In this document: positions 50,719-54,512 of the stretch, piece after piece
Layout of the letters: every line of letters starts with the position of its first letter
How positions within the stretch are numbered: the stretch's first letter is position 1
Origin: an uncultured Prevotella sp.
Lineage (GTDB): Bacteria; Bacteroidota; Bacteroidia; Bacteroidales; Bacteroidaceae
Direction: 5' to 3'
Length of the DNA stretch: 54,512 nucleotides
Assembly (NCBI RefSeq): GCF_937863835.1
Contig: NZ_CALMHT010000158.1
Location: 1 to 54,512 of the forward strand
Made by a program: the position numbers and the translations under genes
The notes under the pieces: generated by a model
The model's database searches: none
What the model was told of the DNA's origin: nothing
Seen by the model: the letters and a program-made list of their open reading frames with translations, nothing else

Positions 50719-52845
50719 ATGCAAAACTTATCGCAATATTTTCCGATTACAGATCCTACATGGATATTTTTTATTGTCCTGTGTATTATCCTGTTCGCTC
50801 CTATCCTGATGGGGAAATTGCGCATTCCACATCTGATTGGAATGGTATTGGCTGGTGTCATCATCGGTCCGCACGGTTTTAATATTTTGTCGCACGACAG
50901 TTCTTTTGAACTTTTCGGAAAGGTAGGACTGTACTATATCATGTTCCTAGCCGGACTGGAAATGAACATGAGTGATTTCCGCAAGAACAGGATTAAGACA
51001 TTTACTCATGGCATCATGGCATTCGCAATTCCGATGATTATAGGTTTTGCGCTCAACACGTCACTTCTGAAATATAGCATCCTGACATCTGTACTACTTG
51101 CCAGTATGTATGCGTCCCATACACTGATTGCATATCCCATTGTCCTGAGATATGGACTGTCACAGCAACGTAGCGTTACGATAGCTGTTGGCGCCACAGC
51201 CATCACTGATACTCTTACATTACTTGTACTGGCTATTGTCGGAGGCATGTTCAAAGGCAACATCACTGGTGTCTTCTGGATTTTATTGATAATCAAAATC
51301 AGTATTGTCTTTTTTGTTATCATCTACTTTTTCCCCCGTATTGCCAGATTTTTCTTTCAGAAATACGAAGAAAATGTAACACAGTTCATTTTTGTTCTCG
51401 GATTGACGTTTCTTGGCGCAGGACTGATGGAGCTGATCGGTATGGAAGGATTGCTGGGCGCATTCCTTACCGGTTTGGTACTCAACAGATATGTACCCAA
51501 CATATCACCGCTGATGACTCACCTTGAGTTTGTGGGCAATGCTCTTTTCATCCCATATTTCCTTATCGGTGTAGGTATGTTGGTCAACATTAATATCATA
51601 TTCAGCGGATTTGGTTCTATAGAGGTGGCTGGAGTGATGATAGCCGTGGCGCTTTCCAGTAAATGGCTCGCATCCCTGGCTACACAGAAGATATTCGGTA
51701 TGAGCAGTACTGAACGCGAACTGATTTACGGTCTGAGTAATGCCCAGGCCGGAGCCACCCTGGCGGCTGTTCTAGTAGGTTATAACATCATATTGCCCGA
51801 CGGACAGCGATTGCTTAACGATGATGTCCTCAATGGCACTATCATACTGATTCTCGTGACTTGCATATTCAGTTCTTTTACAACCGAACGTGCCGCTAAG
51901 AAAATCGTTCTTTCCTTTAAAAACACCATGACCGATGAAAAAACGGCTGATGACGAAAAGATTCTTATTCCAGTAGCCAGAAGGGAATCGGCCAACGAAC
52001 TCGTAAAACTGGCGATCATCATGCGGAATACCAAACTCAACCGTGGTATTATCGGACTGAATGTTGTACTCGACGACCTCAACTGTTCATATAATCAAGA
52101 GAGAGGCAGAAAGATGCTCGAATACATGGAGATGACAGCGAATGCCGCCAATGTCAGAATGATTGTCCAGAGTCGTATCGCTACCAATATCAGCAATGGT
52201 ATCTCTCATGCCTTCAAGGAGTATTCTGCTTCAGAGATCATCATCGGAATGCACGAAAGCAATGGTTCTAAAAACGTATGGGGAAATATCACTCAGAATC
52301 TCTATTCTGAGATTTCCCGACAGATATTGATCGTAAGATGTCTTCAACCTATCAACACACTGCGCCGCATACAGGTTGCGGTACCTGCGAAGGCCGAATT
52401 TGAACCTGGTTTCTACAGATGGCTCGAACGACTGAGTAGGATGGCTGCCAATCTCAACTGCCGCATACAGTTTCACGGTTGCAGGGACACGTTGTCGCTC
52501 ATCAATGAATATATACTCAACCGGCACAATGATGTAAGGGCCGACTATATGGCCTTCGAAGAATGGAAAGACCTACCCCGCCTGGCTGTCAATGTCAATG
52601 AAGATCATCTTTTTGTCGTCGTTACGGCACGAAAGGGGACCGTGTCATATTCCCCGTCGTTTGAGAGTCTTCCCGAACAGTTGTCTAGATTCTACAACAG
52701 CAATAGTCTGATGATTGTATTCCCCGACCAGTACGGTGCGCCGCAGGATGTACTCACGTTCTCGGCTTTACAGCAGCCCAAAGAACAGACAGCATTCAGT
52801 TACTTGCACGATTGGTATCAGAAAAAGATTAAACATCAAATATAA
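50719..52845 (+). CDS. Cation:proton antiporter (CPA2/Kef-like) with C-terminal USP-like domain
   Basis: The 708-residue inner-membrane protein begins with an exchanger domain of about 12 helices (about 1-400). Landmarks include RIPHLIGMVLAGVIIGPHG, a GLEMNMSDFRKNR loop, and MEGLLGAFLTGLVLNRYVPN (in part: GLLGAFLTGL) with the pore region. A cytoplasmic part follows (about 415-708) with two weakly similar segments typical of universal-stress-protein-like domains (RRESANELVKLAIIMRN; RRIQVAVPAKAEFEPGFYRW). There is no TrkA-N/RCK domain of true Kef. It likely exchanges Na+ or K+ for H+, regulated through the soluble domain. The ABC ATPase gene follows after six bases. Confidence 0.9.
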   Translation: MQNLSQYFPITDPTWIFFIVLCIILFAPILMGKLRIPHLIGMVLAGVIIGPHGFNILSHDSSFELFGKVGLYYIMFLAGLEMNMSDFRKNRIKTFTHGIMAFAIPMIIGFALNTSLLKYSILTSVLLASMYASHTLIAYPIVLRYGLSQQRSVTIAVGATAITDTLTLLVLAIVGGMFKGNITGVFWILLIIKISIVFFVIIYFFPRIARFFFQKYEENVTQFIFVLGLTFLGAGLMELIGMEGLLGAFLTGLVLNRYVPNISPLMTHLEFVGNALFIPYFLIGVGMLVNINIIFSGFGSIEVAGVMIAVALSSKWLASLATQKIFGMSSTERELIYGLSNAQAGATLAAVLVGYNIILPDGQRLLNDDVLNGTIILILVTCIFSSFTTERAAKKIVLSFKNTMTDEKTADDEKILIPVARRESANELVKLAIIMRNTKLNRGIIGLNVVLDDLNCSYNQERGRKMLEYMEMTANAANVRMIVQSRIATNISNGISHAFKEYSASEIIIGMHESNGSKNVWGNITQNLYSEISRQILIVRCLQPINTLRRIQVAVPAKAEFEPGFYRWLERLSRMAANLNCRIQFHGCRDTLSLINEYILNRHNDVRADYMAFEEWKDLPRLAVNVNEDHLFVVVTARKGTVSYSPSFESLPEQLSRFYNSNSLMIVFPDQYGAPQDVLTFSALQQPKEQTAFSYLHDWYQKKIKHQI

Positions 52846-52851
52846 TATATT

Positions 52852-53583
52852 ATGATTGATATTAAAGGTATAACCAAGAGTTTCGGCTCTCTGCAGGTCC
52901 TCAAAGGAATCGACTTGCATATAGACAAGGGTGAAGTGGTTAGTATCGTCGGTCCCAGCGGTGCCGGCAAGACCACTCTGTTACAGATTATCGGCACCCT
53001 CGACCGTCCCGACAGCGGCAATATCGTTGTCGACGGCATCGACGTGCGCCGACTGAGCACCAAACAGTTGTCTGATTTCCGCAACAAGCATATAGGTTTC
53101 GTATTTCAGTTTCATCAACTGTTGCCCGAATTTACGGCCATAGAGAACATCATGATTCCCGCCTATATAGCTGGCATGTCGACTGGCGAAGCCAAAAAAA
53201 GAGCACAGGAACTGCTTGATTTCATGGGACTCACCGACCGTGCCCAGCACAAGCCCAATGAACTCTCAGGCGGTGAAAAACAGCGTGTAGCCGTGGCGCG
53301 CGCCTTGGTCAACAATCCCGCCGTCATCTTGGCCGATGAACCGTCGGGCAGTCTTGATTCCAAGAACAAACAGGAACTTCACCAGTTGTTCTTCGACCTC
53401 AGGGACAAGTTCGGTCAGACTTTCGTCATCGTCACCCACGATGAGAACCTGGCACAGATCACCGACCGCACCATCAAGATGCGCGACGGTCTGCTGGAAG
53501 TAGAAGAAGTACCGGCTCCTGAAACAGAAGAGCCAGAAGAAGAAAAAGAAGAAGAAAATACCCAAGAAATATGGCAGAACTAA
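52852..53583 (+). CDS. ABC transporter ATPase, LolD/MacB type, with acidic tail
   Basis: The 243-residue ATPase has Walker A GPSGAGKT (34-41), the Q-loop in [17 protein letters not shown], signature [15 protein letters not shown], Walker [12 protein letters not shown] and the switch His in VIVTHD. The sequence fits the LolD/MacB group that drives lipoprotein release or efflux. The last 28 residues are an unusual Glu/Pro-rich tail ([16 protein letters not shown]). No permease gene is adjacent, so the partner is encoded elsewhere. The 3' end overlaps the CvfB-like gene by 13 bases, indicating coupling. Confidence 0.9.
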   Translation: MIDIKGITKSFGSLQVLKGIDLHIDKGEVVSIVGPSGAGKTTLLQIIGTLDRPDSGNIVVDGIDVRRLSTKQLSDFRNKHIGFVFQFHQLLPEFTAIENIMIPAYIAGMSTGEAKKRAQELLDFMGLTDRAQHKPNELSGGEKQRVAVARALVNNPAVILADEPSGSLDSKNKQELHQLFFDLRDKFGQTFVIVTHDENLAQITDRTIKMRDGLLEVEEVPAPETEEPEEEKEEENTQEIWQN

Positions 53584-54410
53584 AATTAGGCGACTACAAC
53601 AAGATGACGGTAGTCAAAGAAGTGGACTTCGGCATGTACCTCGACGGAGGTAACGAAGGCGAGATACTTCTCCCTTCACGTTACGTCCCGCAAGGATGCA
53701 AACCGGGCGACGAACTCAATGTATTCCTGTACCTTGACAACGAAGAACGTCCCGTAGCCACCACCCAGACCCCGCTTGCCAAAGTAGGCGATTTCGCCTG
53801 GTTGGAAGTATCATGGGTCAACGAATACGGAGCTTTTCTCAACTGGGGACTGATGAAAGACCTGTTCTGTCCGTTCCGCGAACAGAAGATGCGCATGGAG
53901 ATAGGCAACAAATACATCGTCTACGTCACCATCGACGAAGACAGTTACCGTATGATGGCATCCGCCAAGGTGGAACATTACTTCTCCGAAGAACCGATAC
54001 CCTATCAGAATGGCGATGAGGTAGACCTGCTCGTATGGCAGAAGACCGACCTGGGTTTCAAGGTTATCATCGACAACCGCTATCCCGGTCTTGTATATGA
54101 AGACCAGGTGTTCACACATATCACTACCGGCGACCGCATGAAAGGTTACATATATAACGTACGCGAAGACGGAAAGATAGATGTCACCCTGCAGCCTACC
54201 GGCAGACGGCAGACCGAAGAGTTCTCGGAAGTGCTGCTGCAATATCTCAAAGACAACGGCGGACGGTGCGACCTGGGCGACAAAAGCGATGCGGATGCCA
54301 TCTACAACCGCTTCGGCGTAAGCAAGAAAGCCTACAAACGCGCTGTCGGCGACCTCTACAAGCGCCGTCTGATCACCGTAGAGCCGAACAGCATCACACT
54401 GAACCAATAA
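53571..54410 (+). CDS. S1-like RNA-binding protein, CvfB family
   Basis: The 279-residue cytoplasmic protein has tandem S1-type beta-barrels. The first is about 5-65, with [25 protein letters not shown] and [11 protein letters not shown]. The second is about 70-130, with [21 protein letters not shown] third S1-like part spans about 140-215, and a winged-helix end about 225-279 ([20 protein letters not shown]...[13 protein letters not shown]). This order matches the CvfB/YitL family, which binds RNA and affects gene expression. The start lies inside the ABC ATPase gene. A terminator follows. Confidence 0.88.
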   Translation: MAELKLGDYNKMTVVKEVDFGMYLDGGNEGEILLPSRYVPQGCKPGDELNVFLYLDNEERPVATTQTPLAKVGDFAWLEVSWVNEYGAFLNWGLMKDLFCPFREQKMRMEIGNKYIVYVTIDEDSYRMMASAKVEHYFSEEPIPYQNGDEVDLLVWQKTDLGFKVIIDNRYPGLVYEDQVFTHITTGDRMKGYIYNVREDGKIDVTLQPTGRRQTEEFSEVLLQYLKDNGGRCDLGDKSDADAIYNRFGVSKKAYKRAVGDLYKRRLITVEPNSITLNQ

Positions 54411-54441
54411 CACGACACACCTTACTATAAACATGAAAAGA

Positions 54442-54461
54442 GAGCAAACATCTGTTTGCTC
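54442..54461 (+). terminator. Terminator after the CvfB-like gene
   Basis: GAGCAAACA (54442-54450) and TGTTTGCTC (54453-54461) form a perfect stem, followed by CCTTTCTCTT. It lies 31 bases after the stop codon. Nothing further is seen to the window end. Confidence 0.6.
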
Positions 54462-54512
54462 CCTTTCTCTTGATATTTAAAATCGTATTACTCTGCTGCA
54501 ATACATACAGAA

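Overview
The window looks like a piece of a Bacteroidales chromosome, most likely from the Prevotella/Segatella branch. The evidence is the promoter grammar (repeated TAnnTTTG -7 boxes, often with TTTG/TTG about 20 bases upstream), few strong Shine-Dalgarno sites, and typical gene types: TonB-dependent receptors, a two-component 'propeller' sensor, the MurF-Alr fusion, Fkp fucose kinase/guanylyltransferase, GSCFA protein, DUF3316 and B12-dependent ribonucleotide reductase. No integrase, transposase or CRISPR array is seen, so most of it is ordinary chromosome with a few accessory patches.

Layout. (1) 1-5.1 kb: four tandem zinc-ribbon membrane proteins, a membrane-anchored Ser/Thr kinase and a convergent unknown gene. 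(2) 5.1-5.8 kb: regulatory repeats and an unannotated 28/39-residue membrane microprotein with its own promoter and terminator. (3) 5.8-12.6 kb: FKBP lipoprotein and glyS on the minus strand, divergent from parC, a DUF3316 protein and an S41 peptidase. (4) 12.7-13.4 kb: tRNA-Leu and a toxin-antitoxin locus whose toxin has been reduced to 26 codons. (5) 13.4-24.3 kb: a tight seven-gene minus-strand operon: lipoprotein, REC-SpoIIE phosphatase, WD40 membrane protein, propeller sensor with Asp in place of the phospho-accepting His, soluble histidine kinase, TonB receptor with a TPR-like N-terminus, and a methyltransferase. (6) 24.5-33.7 kb: second TonB receptor, dnaA, an MCE/MlaD protein, amidase, folB, nrdJ. 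(7) 34-35.5 kb: ion channel and nitroreductase. (8) 35.5-37 kb: repeat-rich, gene-poor patch with a frameshifted small gene and a MITE-like element. (9) 37-54.5 kb: hexuronate-type MFS transporter, murF-alr, a complete HigBA pair, GSCFA-fkp, divergent fucP, GH2 beta-galactosidase behind a striking operator, asd, cation/proton antiporter, LolD-like ATPase and a CvfB-like RNA-binding protein.

How genes work together. The operon at 13.4-24.3 kb is the best candidate for an undescribed system: it encodes parts predicted for outer membrane, periplasm, inner membrane and cytoplasm, with one intact phosphotransfer pair (His36 of the small kinase, Asp58 of the REC-SpoIIE protein) and a sensor that cannot autophosphorylate in the usual way. 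No STAS or anti-sigma partner for the phosphatase lies in the window. The zinc-ribbon/kinase cluster is a second candidate. The fkp-fucP-GH2 block fits uptake of fucose and its activation to GDP-fucose for surface glycans.

All calls come from reading sequence and recalled family features; no database search or computation was run.
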